From Chlorogloea purpurea SAG 13.99 (GTDB taxonomy: Bacteria > Cyanobacteriota > Cyanobacteriia > Cyanobacteriales > Microcystaceae): 64,000 nt of DNA. The notes beneath the pieces were generated by a model, which searched no databases, was not told the origin of the DNA, and worked only from the letters and a program-made list of their open reading frames with translations. Shown here one piece after another: positions 1-12,291 of the stretch (positions within the stretch are counted from its first letter, which is position 1; every line of letters starts with the position of its first letter). Made by a program: the position numbers and the translations under genes. The stretch lies in contig JADQBB010000018.1 in NCBI GenBank assembly GCA_016903695.1, positions 1-64,000 on the forward strand, given 5' to 3'.

Positions 1-150
1 AGAATTGGAGCCAGAATAAAAATAACTGGTGCGCAATATTTGGAGAAAAATGTTCCCCAGTATCTCAAATTACGTTGTGCATATCTTAACGGAGCAATAT
101 TTTAAGTATTCTTACTCATTGCATAAATGGGATGCTCCCAATTGACCCAG
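1..150. mobile_element. Foreign sequence fused to broken livG, possible insertion-sequence end
   Basis: The livG reading frame stops matching its family near base 150 and continues into unrelated, AT-rich DNA. At the junction there is a short palindrome TGGGATGCTCCCA (about 128-140), and no other gene is recognisable in the first 110 bases. An abrupt end of homology followed by a palindromic motif resembles the edge of a cyanobacterial insertion sequence, but no transposase is visible because the window starts here. This is inference; a simple deletion junction would look the same. Confidence 0.35.
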
Positions 151-723
151 AGTAACTTTTTCAGTGGGATTCAAACCGGCTGCGGGTTCATCTAACAGTA
201 AAACCTGCGGACGTAAAGCCAAAGCCCTAGCAATTTCCAAACGTCTTTGATCTCCATAAGCGAAACTACCAGCCTTTTTATTTTCTATATCTTTTAGTCC
301 CACTAGAGCCAATAAATCCCTAGCTTCTCCATAAGTTCTCTCCTCTTCTCTTCTCGCTCCAGGTAATCCTAAAATACCAGATAATAAATTAGTAGAGTTA
401 TGTATATCGAGAGCTATAGCCACATTTTCTAGAGCCGATAGATCCTTGAACAATCGTAGATTTTGAAAAGTTCGAGCCATACCCTTACCGGCGATTTGAT
501 AGGGAGAAAGATTAGAAATTTTCTGACCCCGGTAGAAGATTTGACCGCTTGATACGGGAATCAAACCCGTGATGAGATTGAATAAAGTCGTCTTGCCCGC
601 CCCGTTAGGGCCGATCAATCCGAATATCTCGTGTTCACTCACTGTAAAATTAACGTCATCCACGGCTATTAAGCCCCCGAATCGACGCGTTACCCCTTGC
701 ACTTCCATAATTGCTTCGTTCAA
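112..723 (-). pseudogene. livG: Truncated LivG/NatA-type branched-chain amino acid ABC transporter ATPase
   Basis: ATP-hydrolysing subunit of a branched-chain or neutral amino acid ABC importer, acting at the inner face of the plasma membrane. Visible are Walker A GPNGAGKTT, the LivG-typical stretch after it, the Q-loop region (ARTFQNLRLF), a signature-like YGDQRRLEIARAL and Walker B LLLDEPAAGLNP. The family is about 250 residues, but this frame ends after 203, about a dozen residues past the D-loop, with a tail (GQLGASHLCNE) that is not LivG-like. The H-loop histidine and the C-terminal part are therefore missing and the product is probably inactive. The start is a TTG at 723: a strong AGGGGG lies just upstream and TTGA overlaps the livM stop, indicating translational coupling. 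An ATG at 708 is the alternative. Confidence 0.85.
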
Positions 724-1679
724 ATTAACCCCCTTTTTTTATGAGGAAGTAACGTGCTAATTTTACCAAAAACTCGTTTGACTAACTCCGGTGTGACCAA
801 ACCTTGAGGATAAAAAATCGTACCCGATACTAAAAGAATTCCAAAAATAATTAAACGACCATCTTTGAGGAACTGGGCCAGCCAGAGAGGCAGATCACCG
901 TTACTACCTATATTTCTTAAAACTTCCGGCAAAGCTGTTAGTAGCAGGCCACCAATAACCGGGCCGATAAAAGTTCGACTACCGCCGATCAAGACGAAAG
1001 CCAAGAAAATAATACTAGCGTCGAAAGTTCCCTGGCGAGAGTTCCAAGTATTGAGGAAATGAGCGCTCACCGCCCCGACTACGCCCGCTATAATAGCACC
1101 CAAAGTAAAAGCTAAAACTTTATAATAAGTCGGATTTATACCCATCGCACCTGCGGCTAATTCGTCTTCCCTGATCGCGTTAAAAGCTCTACCTGTACGA
1201 ATTTTTTCTAAACGGTAAACGAAAAGCATCACGAGGATTAAAAGGGGTAAAGCGATCCATAGGTATTGGATTTGTTGGCTAAAAGGTTGAGGTATGGCGA
1301 AGATTCCCACCGCACCGCCGGTAATGTCTAAATTAAGAGCGATGACTCGCAAAATTTCCACCCAGGCTATCGTCCCTATGGCCAAATATATACCCTTTAA
1401 TTTGAGAACGGGAACACCCAATAAAATCGCTAAGATACCCGAAGTTATTCCGGCTATGAGCATTTCTAAGAATACGTAAGGTAACGGGTAATCAGTACCG
1501 GAAAAAGTAAATACTTTCGTGGATAGGATAGCCGCGATGTAGCCACCTAAAGCGTAAAAGCCAGGCGTTGCCAAGGATAATTGACCGGCCATCAACGGTA
1601 AGTAAAGGGATAAACCCAACAAAGCGCCGAAGATCATAGAAACGATCAAAAAACCGTAGGTATTGAAAAAATCCGTCAT
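720..1679 (-). CDS. livM: LivM-type branched-chain amino acid ABC permease
   Basis: Membrane permease of a high-affinity branched-chain or neutral amino acid importer (LivM, NatC-like in cyanobacteria). The 319-residue protein has about nine hydrophobic segments and the LivM features GYIAAILSTK near the N-terminus, REDELAAGAMGIN in the cytoplasmic EAA-like loop and GGSRTFIGPVIGG near residue 235. It is too short and too different to be the urea permease UrtC. It is coupled to livG by a 4-base overlap. The second permease, binding protein and second ATPase are not next to it, as is common for the scattered Nat systems of cyanobacteria. With livG broken, the importer works only if another ATPase substitutes. 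Confidence 0.9.
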   Translation of the reverse strand: MTDFFNTYGFLIVSMIFGALLGLSLYLPLMAGQLSLATPGFYALGGYIAAILSTKVFTFSGTDYPLPYVFLEMLIAGITSGILAILLGVPVLKLKGIYLAIGTIAWVEILRVIALNLDITGGAVGIFAIPQPFSQQIQYLWIALPLLILVMLFVYRLEKIRTGRAFNAIREDELAAGAMGINPTYYKVLAFTLGAIIAGVVGAVSAHFLNTWNSRQGTFDASIIFLAFVLIGGSRTFIGPVIGGLLLTALPEVLRNIGSNGDLPLWLAQFLKDGRLIIFGILLVSGTIFYPQGLVTPELVKRVFGKISTLLPHKKRGLI

Positions 1680-1825
1680 CTGCGATCGAGCCTAAATCAC
1701 CATAAATTGTTCATACCACATCCCGCCCCGGATAGATGAGGGGAAATATTAAGTTAGCTATAGATTAGCGTACCGGTGATAACTTACGATATGGGTGAGA
1801 GTCACCGCAGAATTTTAACCACACT

Positions 1826-3961
1826 ATGCCCCATTTTCTTTTAGAAGTAGGTACGGAAGAATTACCAGCAGATTTTGTAGACAACGCCCTGAAACAATGG
1901 CACGATCGCATTACTAAAACTTTAGCCGCTGAATTACTCACCCCCGACGCGGTAGAAACCTACGGCACACCTCGCCGATTAGCGGTGTTAATCGACAATC
2001 TCCCCCCGCGACAACCGGATAGAGAAGAAGAAATCAAAGGGCCCCCGGCGGGTGCGGCCTTTAAAGACGGCAAACCTACGCCCGCCGCTGTTGGTTTTGC
2101 CAAAAAGCAGGATGTACCCATTGACACATTAGAAGTGAGAGACACCGATAAAGGGGCCTTCGTATTCGTTAAAAAAACTATTCCGGGTAGGGATACGCGA
2201 GAAATATTAAAGCAACTTATCCCCGGATGGATAGGGAGTTTAGAAGGTCGGAGATTTATGCGCTGGGGAGATGGTGACTTGAAATTCCCCCGCCCGATTC
2301 GCTGGTTGGTGACGCTGTGGGATAAAGAGATCATCCCCGTGGAAATCGTGAACGGCTCTACTACTTTGAAAAGCGATCGGATCACCTACGGTCATCGTAT
2401 CCTCAAGCCGGGCCCTTTTTCTATCCCCACGGCAAAAGATTATGTATCGGCTTTAGAATCGGTGTCGGTTTTAGTCGATCGGGCCGTGCGTCAGAATATC
2501 ATTCAACGACAGATAGAAAGCGTCGCCGATCTATTGGGCGGCGATGCGGAAATTCCCCCGGATTTAATGAAAGAAGTGATCAACTTGGTAGAGTTTCCCA
2601 CCGCTACCACGGGAAAATTCGATACAGAATTCTTGCAACTCCCTCCTGAAGTGATCACTACGGTGATGGTGACTCACCAGCGTTATTTCCCCGTGAAAAA
2701 ATTTAGAGAGTTATTACCTTTTTTTATTACCATCTCCAATGGCGACCCTAATAAAGCTAAGATTATCGCCGCGGGTAATGAGAGAGTGATTCGCGCCCGT
2801 TTGGCCGATGCCAAGTTTTTCTACACCGCCGACTGCGACGAATCCTTGGAAAGTTATCTACCCCAATTAGAAACCGTTACTTTCCAGGAAGAATTGGGAA
2901 CTATGCGCGATAAAGTCGATCGCATCATGGAAATTTCCCAGATGATCAGCGACCAATTAAATCTTAACGCCCAACAACAAAGGGAGATCGAAAGCACCGC
3001 CCTCCTTTGTAAAGCCGATCTAGTCACCGGGATGGTGTACGAGTTCCCTGAATTACAGGGGATTATGGGGGAGAAGTACGCTTTAGTCAGTGGTGAATCG
3101 CCAATCGTCGCTAAAGGTATCTTTGAACATTATCTTCCCAGGGGCGCGGGGGATGAAATGCCCGAATCTCTCACAGGTCAAGTGGTGGGCATCGCTGACC
3201 GTCTCGATACCCTCGTGTCTATTTTCGGCTTGGGAATGTTGCCTACCGGCTCATCCGATCCTTTCGCCCTCCGCCGATCTGCCAACGCTATTATTAATAT
3301 TACTTGGAACGCCGGGTTAAATATTAATCTGGGACAGTTGCTCGAGCAAACGGGCGCGGATTTCGTCACCGGCCACCCCGATAAAACATCTCCGGCCCCT
3401 TTGTTGAAAAACTTCTTCATGCAACGTCTACAAACCCTGTTGCAAGATGAGCGGGGTATTGATTACGATCTGGTTAACGCGGTATTGGGGGATAACGATC
3501 GAGAATTGGGCGATCGAGCTTTAGCGGATTTACTCGACCTGCGCGACCGCGCTGAGTTCCTCGCTAGCATCCGTGAAAACGGTCAATTAGATACCATCTA
3601 CGAGACGGTGAATCGTTCCACCCGTTTAGGGGCGAAAGGGTCTTTATCTACGACTATTCTCGATCCTGCTAGCACGATCGATCCCGCCGCTTTTCAACAA
3701 TCTTCCGAGTCTGATTTTTATAATGCCCTGATCGCTCTGCTTCCCCAAACTCTCGCCGCTCAAAGCGGGCGGGATTATAAACGCCTCGTGGATGGACTGG
3801 CTAACATCGTCCCCATCGTCAGCGAGTTTTTTGATGGCGAGAACAGCGTTTTAGTCATGGCCGAGGAACCTGCTATCCGCGATAATCGCCTCAATCTCCT
3901 CGGACTCCTCCGCAATCACGCCCGTGTTATAGCAGATTTCGGGCAGATTGTCAAGAGTTAA
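1826..3961 (+). CDS. glyS: Glycyl-tRNA synthetase beta subunit
   Basis: Beta subunit of the bacterial alpha2-beta2 glycyl-tRNA synthetase, needed for tRNA(Gly) recognition during aminoacylation in the cytoplasm. It opens with the family hallmark [11 protein letters not shown] and carries the HD-like central region ([23 protein letters not shown]), the [21 protein letters not shown] core and the DPFALRR motif, with a C-terminal DALR-type tRNA-binding domain. At 711 residues it has the usual family length and looks intact. The alpha subunit glyQ is not in the window. It converges on the methyltransferase gene and the two stop codons share the tetranucleotide TTAA at 3958-3961. Confidence 0.97.
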   Translation: MPHFLLEVGTEELPADFVDNALKQWHDRITKTLAAELLTPDAVETYGTPRRLAVLIDNLPPRQPDREEEIKGPPAGAAFKDGKPTPAAVGFAKKQDVPIDTLEVRDTDKGAFVFVKKTIPGRDTREILKQLIPGWIGSLEGRRFMRWGDGDLKFPRPIRWLVTLWDKEIIPVEIVNGSTTLKSDRITYGHRILKPGPFSIPTAKDYVSALESVSVLVDRAVRQNIIQRQIESVADLLGGDAEIPPDLMKEVINLVEFPTATTGKFDTEFLQLPPEVITTVMVTHQRYFPVKKFRELLPFFITISNGDPNKAKIIAAGNERVIRARLADAKFFYTADCDESLESYLPQLETVTFQEELGTMRDKVDRIMEISQMISDQLNLNAQQQREIESTALLCKADLVTGMVYEFPELQGIMGEKYALVSGESPIVAKGIFEHYLPRGAGDEMPESLTGQVVGIADRLDTLVSIFGLGMLPTGSSDPFALRRSANAIINITWNAGLNINLGQLLEQTGADFVTGHPDKTSPAPLLKNFFMQRLQTLLQDERGIDYDLVNAVLGDNDRELGDRALADLLDLRDRAEFLASIRENGQLDTIYETVNRSTRLGAKGSLSTTILDPASTIDPAAFQQSSESDFYNALIALLPQTLAAQSGRDYKRLVDGLANIVPIVSEFFDGENSVLVMAEEPAIRDNRLNLLGLLRNHARVIADFGQIVKS

Positions 3962-5148
3962 TGGAGCATGATCAACTGTCGGGATTGGAGAGAGCGTACA
4001 TCGGCGGGGCTTAATTTTACCGCGGACAGAATCTCCCCGACAGAACGATCGCCATCGCACTTTTCCATAAAAGCGAATTCATCAGCGGTTAGATCGACGG
4101 GGCGATAATCGTAATCCAGTAACCCCCGACTCGGCCAACCGTGGATACAGGGATGAACTTCCGGGATGGCTTTTAAGAGGGTTCCGTCGTCACTCCAATC
4201 GGTTTTGACCAGGGGAGGCTTGCCTAAAAAGAACTCGTAGTGAGTCACTTCTGGATCTAGTAATTCGATCAGGCGATAACGTTCCCTATCTCCTAAAGTT
4301 CGCGCTCTGGCGAGCAAATCCGGGGCTTTATCTAATAATCGCTCCAATTGCCAGAAAGAAGGGTTGGAAAAATTCACGAAAGCCAATCCAGACGCGTTGA
4401 TCAAGTCGAATAGAGTATCGATATTGTAATCCACCTCTTGGGGATGGACGTACATATCGGCGAAAGATTCATCCCGATGGTTTTCTAGTGACCAACGCTG
4501 TTTTTCACGTTTGACCAACCGATTATCTTCGGGGAGGCTCGCGAAAAGTTTGCGCCCCACCGATACGCCGTCTTTGTAATTGCCCCGCTTATCTCCTTGG
4601 AGGATTGCGATCGCTTTCTGCATCAATTGTATTTCCCAGCGTCCCAATTCGCCATAGACGAAAATGTGAAATAAACCGCCGTGGGCTAACTTCTGGGTTA
4701 GGGCTTGAATACCTTTAACGGGATTGGGGAGGTGGTGTAATACACCCACGCAGTTGATCAAATCGAACTCACCCCGTATGTGGTGGGCTTCTTCGAGAGG
4801 GAGGTGGAGGAATTCGATCGATCCTTGACGGGCGGTCGCCACACCTGAGCGCTGACAACGCTCTCTAGCAATATCTAAAGCCTTCTCGCTTATATCGATG
4901 GCTACAATATGAGCTTCCCGATTGAGCATCATCAGGTATTCGGTGCCCACGCCGGTGCCACAACCAGCGTCGAGGATACGGATATTGGGTTTAGATGGTT
5001 TGCGCCCACAACAGAAGTTATATACGGCTTGCCAGTGCCACCGCCAGTTATAACCCGGGGGCGGTTGGTCGAGGAGAGGTTCGGGGGGGAAGGGGTAAGT
5101 ATTGTACAGACGCTGAACAGCAGAACGCGCTTTATTATCGTCAGTCAT
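3958..5148 (-). CDS. Class I SAM-dependent methyltransferase with C-terminal extension
   Basis: A Rossmann-fold methyltransferase of a cyanobacterial family whose substrate I do not know. SAM-binding motif I is ILDAGCGTG (about residues 58-66 from the chosen start), followed by the acidic end of strand 2 (VAIDIS) and the motif-4 region [11 protein letters not shown], typical of UbiE/small-molecule type enzymes. A roughly 180-residue C-terminal part ([10 protein letters not shown], then a winged-helix-like ending at [13 protein letters not shown]) has no function I recognise. The ATG at 5148 is preferred; a TTG at 5163 would add five residues and neither has a clear ribosome binding site. It ends 4 bases inside glyS. 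Confidence 0.85.
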   Translation of the reverse strand: MTDDNKARSAVQRLYNTYPFPPEPLLDQPPPGYNWRWHWQAVYNFCCGRKPSKPNIRILDAGCGTGVGTEYLMMLNREAHIVAIDISEKALDIARERCQRSGVATARQGSIEFLHLPLEEAHHIRGEFDLINCVGVLHHLPNPVKGIQALTQKLAHGGLFHIFVYGELGRWEIQLMQKAIAILQGDKRGNYKDGVSVGRKLFASLPEDNRLVKREKQRWSLENHRDESFADMYVHPQEVDYNIDTLFDLINASGLAFVNFSNPSFWQLERLLDKAPDLLARARTLGDRERYRLIELLDPEVTHYEFFLGKPPLVKTDWSDDGTLLKAIPEVHPCIHGWPSRGLLDYDYRPVDLTADEFAFMEKCDGDRSVGEILSAVKLSPADVRSLQSRQLIMLH

Positions 5149-5310
5149 CACATCATGGGTCAACAGTTCGACTTAATATTGTGCATTATTCTCGGTTATA
5201 TCTCAACGGAAGTTGTATTTTGAAGGCTCCACCAAGCGTTACAAAATTGGCATAAAAACCTCGATGGGCTTCGTAATACTCATTAGAAGACATTAAGGAG
5301 AGTTGACACC

Positions 5311-5775
5311 ATGATCCACCATATTTCTATCCCCGCCCAAAATCCCCGCCTCGTTGCTAAAGTTTTAGGTCAGTTGTTACAAGGTAAAGTTTACCCGTTC
5401 TTTCCCGCTGAAGGAAGTTATATTGCCGTACAGTTCGATGATAACGGTACGGCGATCGAAGTTTATCCCCTTAACACGCAAATTCTACCGGCCGACGGTC
5501 ATCCTCAATTCGTGCGCACGGTGTTCAGCCCATCTAATTGCGCTTTTCACGCGGCTATCTCCGTGGGTCTGAGTCAAACCGAAATCGAGCGTATCGCCCT
5601 AGAGCAAGGATGGAGAGTTCAGCTATGTAATCGCGGCCCCTTCTCGGTGATCGAACTTTGGTTGGAAAACCGTCTTCTGATCGAATTATTAACACCAGAA
5701 CTAGCTCAACGTTATTTGGAATTTACGCGACCTGAGAAAGTAGCCGCTTTTTTCTCCAGCGTTGCGTCCGCATAA
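5311..5775 (+). CDS. Conserved cyanobacterial protein with VOC/glyoxalase-like features
   Basis: A 154-residue soluble protein. The opening MIHHISIPAQNP, the predicted beta-alpha-beta-beta-beta pattern and the internal IEVYPL and FHAAISVGLS strands resemble one half of a vicinal-oxygen-chelate fold. No full set of metal ligands is evident, so an enzymatic role is not supported. It has an excellent ribosome binding site (AAGGAGAG, 8 bases before ATG). It stands alone between a divergent methyltransferase gene and apcE. Function unknown; the fold call is tentative. Confidence 0.7.
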   Translation: MIHHISIPAQNPRLVAKVLGQLLQGKVYPFFPAEGSYIAVQFDDNGTAIEVYPLNTQILPADGHPQFVRTVFSPSNCAFHAAISVGLSQTEIERIALEQGWRVQLCNRGPFSVIELWLENRLLIELLTPELAQRYLEFTRPEKVAAFFSSVASA

Positions 5776-8674
<2,899 letters not shown>

Positions 8675-8702
8675 GCCACCAGAATCTAGATAAGAATTGT
8701 TT

Positions 8703-8729
8703 AGCTCATCCATCGGGGTGAGCTTTTCT
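8703..8729 (+). terminator. Rho-independent-type terminator after apcE
   Basis: AGCTCATC and GGTGAGCT form an 8-bp stem (one G-U pair) with a six-base loop, followed by TTTTCT. It sits 29 bases after the apcE stop and overlaps the last codons of the convergent HAD gene. Confidence 0.6.
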
Positions 8730-9365
8730 ATTGAGCCAGTATGCTTTAATTCCTACTGCTTTAGCTCCTTGATAATCTTCTTGAAAACTATCTCCTATAT
8801 GCCAAGCTTCTTCAGGATAACAATCGTATTTTTCTAAGGCACTGTGAAATATATAGGGGTTCGGTTTACTGGTTCCTACCATCGAGGAAATAGTGACGGA
8901 AGTAAAATAATTTTCTATATCTAATACTTTTAATACTTCATAAATTCTGCTATCGAAATTAGAAATAATTCCCAGGGGTATACCTGAAGACCGCCATTTA
9001 TCGAGAACGGTAATGACTTCATCGTAAAGAAACCATGGTTCGGCGGTGGCGAAATAGTCATAAAGATCGGCAAAAAAAGCATTAAAATCGGAAAAATCAT
9101 GGATAACTCCGGCTTTCGTGAAGGCATATCCAGCGATTTCGTACCACCAATCGTATTCTAGTTGCGGGATTTGTGAGGGTTCTACTCCTGGAAAAGCTAG
9201 GGGCGGCGAGTTACGGAAACTATCAGCGAAAGCCATATCTAATTGAACGGAGGATACGTGAACACCGTATCGGTTAGCAATTTTCCCGTAAATTTCCCCC
9301 ACGCTACCCCTTACCCCGAATAAAGTACCCACGGCATCCAAAAATATAACTTTAGGTGGTCTCAT
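8706..9365 (-). CDS. HAD-IA family hydrolase
   Basis: A haloacid-dehalogenase-like hydrolase, probably a phosphatase of small metabolites. Motif I is FLDAVGTLF with nucleophile D10 (the second Asp of the usual DxD is replaced by V12), motif II is the IISNFDS stretch, motif III is the lysine in GTSKPNP, and motif IV is GDSFQEDYQGA. A helical cap lies between residues 15 and 110. Loss of the second Asp is typical of the dehalogenase and some divergent HDHD3-like branches, so phosphatase activity is not certain. The 219-residue length is normal. It converges on apcE. Confidence 0.88.
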   Translation of the reverse strand: MRPPKVIFLDAVGTLFGVRGSVGEIYGKIANRYGVHVSSVQLDMAFADSFRNSPPLAFPGVEPSQIPQLEYDWWYEIAGYAFTKAGVIHDFSDFNAFFADLYDYFATAEPWFLYDEVITVLDKWRSSGIPLGIISNFDSRIYEVLKVLDIENYFTSVTISSMVGTSKPNPYIFHSALEKYDCYPEEAWHIGDSFQEDYQGAKAVGIKAYWLNRKAHPDG

Positions 9366-9485
9366 CCTCGTTTTTTCCTTATTTGCTTATAGATTATAAA
9401 TTCTGCCACGAAGCTAGTAAAAAAACAGTAAATATGGTAAGTTTATCTATTTAAAATCTTAAAAATATAAGAAAAATAAATTCTC

Positions 9486-10619
9486 ATGAATTCAGCCCCC
9501 GTCCCCTTTGTAGATTTAACTTGGCAACATCAACCCCTCGAAGATGAGATTAAAGAGGCAATCGCCAAGGTGATCGCCGGGGGCGATTTTGTTTTAGGCA
9601 AAGCTTTAAAAGATTTTGAAAACGCTTTCGCCAAGGCTTGCGGGGTCGATCACGGGGTGGGGGTGGCTAATGGGACAAGTGCGATCGCCCTCGGTTTACA
9701 AGCCTACGGCATCGGCTATGGTGATGAAGTGATCGTCCCTGATAATACATTCATCGCCACGGTTATCGGAGTATTACAAACGGGGGCGAGACCGATTTTA
9801 GTCGATTGTGACCAGGCAACGGCTCTGATCGATCTCAAAGCGGCGGAAAAAGCGATAACCTCGAAAACTAAAGCTATCTTGCCCGTACACTTATACGGCC
9901 AGATGGTATCTCCTTCGGCTCTACTGCATCTGGCTCGAACTTATAACTTGCTGGTTTTTGAAGATGCAGCGCAAGCCCATTTAGCCAATAGGGAGGGCTA
10001 TCGGGCAGGCTCGATGGGGGGTGCGGCAGCATTTAGTTTCTATCCTAGTAAAAATCTGGGGGCTTTCGGTAATGGCGGGATGTTAGTGACGGGGGAAGAA
10101 GCGATCGCCCAAAGAGTTAGCGCGTTGAGAAATTACGGTGCGCCCAGTAAATATTTTCACACGGAATTAGGTACCAACAGCAGATTAGACACGATACAGG
10201 CGGCGATTCTAGAAGTTAAATTACCTCACCTGGAGTCTTGGAATCAACAGCGCTACCAAATCGCTCAATATTACGACTATCTTCTGGCCCCGTTTGCCGA
10301 TAAAGGTATCTATCCCATTACTAATGAGAGTGGTAGCGGACACGTCTATCACCTTTACGTTATCCGTCTCGATCGCAGTTGTCCGATCGATCGCCAACAA
10401 TTACAGTCCGAATTAAACAATAGTGGTATCCAAACCGGAATACACTATCCTATTCCCTGTCATCTTCAGCCCGCCTACAATTTTTTAGGATATGAAAAAG
10501 GAGATTTCCCGCAAGCCGAAAAACTCTGCCAAGAAATATTATCTCTGCCCATGTATCCTGGCTTGAAAGAAGAGCAAGTTAATTTCGTGATCGACCATTT
10601 ATCACGGATCATCGGCTAA
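9486..10619 (+). CDS. DegT/DnrJ/EryC1/StrS family sugar aminotransferase
   Basis: A PLP-dependent aminotransferase that usually converts a nucleotide-linked keto-sugar to an amino-sugar for surface polysaccharide or glycan synthesis. The PLP lysine is K189 in SFYPSKNLGAFGNGGM, with the family landmarks VDLTWQH (start), GVANGTSAIAL, EDAAQAH and GIHYPIPCHLQPAY. It is 377 residues and complete. It starts the polysaccharide locus: the exosortase gene begins 29 bases later on the same strand and export genes follow. Its substrate is unknown because no other sugar-nucleotide gene is nearby. Confidence 0.92.
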   Translation: MNSAPVPFVDLTWQHQPLEDEIKEAIAKVIAGGDFVLGKALKDFENAFAKACGVDHGVGVANGTSAIALGLQAYGIGYGDEVIVPDNTFIATVIGVLQTGARPILVDCDQATALIDLKAAEKAITSKTKAILPVHLYGQMVSPSALLHLARTYNLLVFEDAAQAHLANREGYRAGSMGGAAAFSFYPSKNLGAFGNGGMLVTGEEAIAQRVSALRNYGAPSKYFHTELGTNSRLDTIQAAILEVKLPHLESWNQQRYQIAQYYDYLLAPFADKGIYPITNESGSGHVYHLYVIRLDRSCPIDRQQLQSELNNSGIQTGIHYPIPCHLQPAYNFLGYEKGDFPQAEKLCQEILSLPMYPGLKEEQVNFVIDHLSRIIG

Positions 10620-10648
10620 ACTAAACACAAATTCGATCTTATTTTTCT

Positions 10649-11554
10649 ATGCGTTCAAGTTCCAATCCACGCCCCTACATAGAGAAAAATTTCCAGCCGT
10701 TGCTCATCGGTGGTCTTTTAACTTTCATTTACGGGCCGGTTTTGTTTCATTGGTTAGATGGCTGGGTTAATAAAAGTATCAGTACCGACCACGAGTATTT
10801 CAGTCACGGTTTGATCGGTATACCCTACGCGGCATACATAGTCTGGCAAGATAGAAAAAAATGGACGGCACTTCCCGATTATTCCCACCCTCTGGGCGGC
10901 TTTCTCTTGGGTTTAGCGGCGGTGTTGTACGTTTCCGGTACTAGCATCTGGGTCAATCTTTCTTTCCCGGTGATGCTCGCCGGTATCTGTCTCTGGTTTA
11001 AAGGAATCCCAGGCTTGAAACTGTTATGTTTTCCCCTGGTGTTGGTGTTTTTAGCTACCCCTAACCCGATTCCCTATCTGATCACTCCCTATACTCTACC
11101 CCTACAAACTTTTATCGCCGGTGTTTCAGGCTTTTTGCTCAAACAAGGCGGGTTCGATGTGGCTGTAGATGGCATTTATATTTCTCTTAACGGTCGGCTC
11201 GTGGAAGTAGCGCCCTACTGTGCCGGTTTGAAAATGCTCTTCACCAGTTTTTATGTAACTTTAATGCTGTTACATTGGACGAAAAATCTCAAGGATGTTA
11301 AGTTAAGTTGTTTTCTCTTGGGCAGTTCGATCGTGATTAGCGTCATCGCTAATACTATTCGTAACGCTATCTTGGCTTGTTTCCACGGTTTAGGACGCCA
11401 AGACTTATTCACATGGCTTCACGATGGTTGGGGCGGTGACTTATACTCGACTATCATGTTATTATTCATCGTTCTCCTATTCAAAATAGTACAGCGTTGG
11501 CAAGAACGAACACCCATCGAATCACCAACGGGGGAGATCAACAGGGATGACTAA
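10649..11554 (+). CDS. Cyanoexosortase (probably B type)
   Basis: Membrane transpeptidase of the exosortase family, predicted to cut proteins bearing a C-terminal PEP-CTERM signal and attach or release them at the cell surface. The 301-residue protein has about eight membrane segments and the exosortase catalytic residues C191 (VAPYCAGL), R238 (NTIRNA) and H258 (WLHDGWGG). The N-terminal EYFSHGLIG stretch is also typical. It overlaps its partner gene by 8 bases and sits with polysaccharide export genes, as exosortases usually do. A likely substrate with the right sorting signal is encoded at 24658-25266. The B-type assignment is from memory of the family and less certain than the exosortase call. 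Confidence 0.9.
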   Translation: MRSSSNPRPYIEKNFQPLLIGGLLTFIYGPVLFHWLDGWVNKSISTDHEYFSHGLIGIPYAAYIVWQDRKKWTALPDYSHPLGGFLLGLAAVLYVSGTSIWVNLSFPVMLAGICLWFKGIPGLKLLCFPLVLVFLATPNPIPYLITPYTLPLQTFIAGVSGFLLKQGGFDVAVDGIYISLNGRLVEVAPYCAGLKMLFTSFYVTLMLLHWTKNLKDVKLSCFLLGSSIVISVIANTIRNAILACFHGLGRQDLFTWLHDGWGGDLYSTIMLLFIVLLFKIVQRWQERTPIESPTGEINRDD

Positions 11555-12266
11555 TTTACAGGGTGGTCTATGGAAAACATTGCGCCGTTTACCTTTAAAC
11601 TACACGATACTTTTAATTCTGTTGTTCTGTCTATCGGTGGGCAGTGTTGTGCCTCAGTTGCTCACCGGCAAATTTTCTTGGGGGGATGTGCCTAAAATTG
11701 CCAATTTGGGTGCGAATATGACAAACATACGGGAAAACGGGATTAATCTGCCGGGTTGGAACAGCCAACAGCAAAAAGTCCTGAATTTAGGGGAGGGTAA
11801 ATGGTCTTTACAATTATTAGAACAAAGCGGCGAACCACCGACAATTTTATTGTTGTTACCCCAAACTTATCACCGTAGCCATCCAGGGGTAGAATGGTCA
11901 GATTTACGCTCGGTCTTCCACTGGAATAGCGATCCCGTCACTACATTAAATTTCCCCACTACCGGTGGTCATGAAGTGACTGCCCGATTCTTCCGGGGTT
12001 GGGACAAACGAACTTTCGCTGTGGTGCAATGGTATGCCTTCCCCGACGGAGGTCATTACTCTCCTTCGCGTTGGTATTGGTCAGATCAGTGGGCACAATT
12101 GAGGGGGGGAAGAGTACCTTGGGTGGCAGTATGTTTACAGGTGATGATAGAGCCGACTAAAAGTTTAGAAGATGTCCGCCCGGATGTGCTAAAAAAAGCT
12201 CAATTAGTTCAAAATAGTTTAAAAGAACAATTTTTTAATCGGCTTGAATTTCGCTCCTCTCCCTAA
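11547..12266 (+). CDS. Cyanoexosortase system-associated (EpsI-like) protein
   Basis: A 239-residue protein with one N-terminal membrane anchor (about 19-41) and an extracytoplasmic domain. It resembles the EpsI-like partner encoded next to exosortases: the LPGWNSQQQKVL region followed by a mixed alpha-beta domain (LLLLPQTYHR, WSDLRSVFHW, RWYWSDQWAQLRGG). The 8-base overlap with the exosortase gene argues for coupled translation and joint action. The biochemical role of such partners is not established; they are thought to support sorting or glycan handling. Confidence 0.82.
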   Translation: MTNLQGGLWKTLRRLPLNYTILLILLFCLSVGSVVPQLLTGKFSWGDVPKIANLGANMTNIRENGINLPGWNSQQQKVLNLGEGKWSLQLLEQSGEPPTILLLLPQTYHRSHPGVEWSDLRSVFHWNSDPVTTLNFPTTGGHEVTARFFRGWDKRTFAVVQWYAFPDGGHYSPSRWYWSDQWAQLRGGRVPWVAVCLQVMIEPTKSLEDVRPDVLKKAQLVQNSLKEQFFNRLEFRSSP

Positions 12267-12291
12267 ATTAATTTTTTCCAGTTATTCCATC

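Noticed and set aside
1960-2385. Long ORF antisense to glyS
   Set aside because: Shadow frame of a conserved gene; no family similarity and no start signal.
70-5223. Similar stretches near 76-107 and 5191-5222 (both with ATATCT-AACGGA and a T-rich end)
   Set aside because: About 20 matching bases in AT-rich DNA with several mismatches; could be chance.
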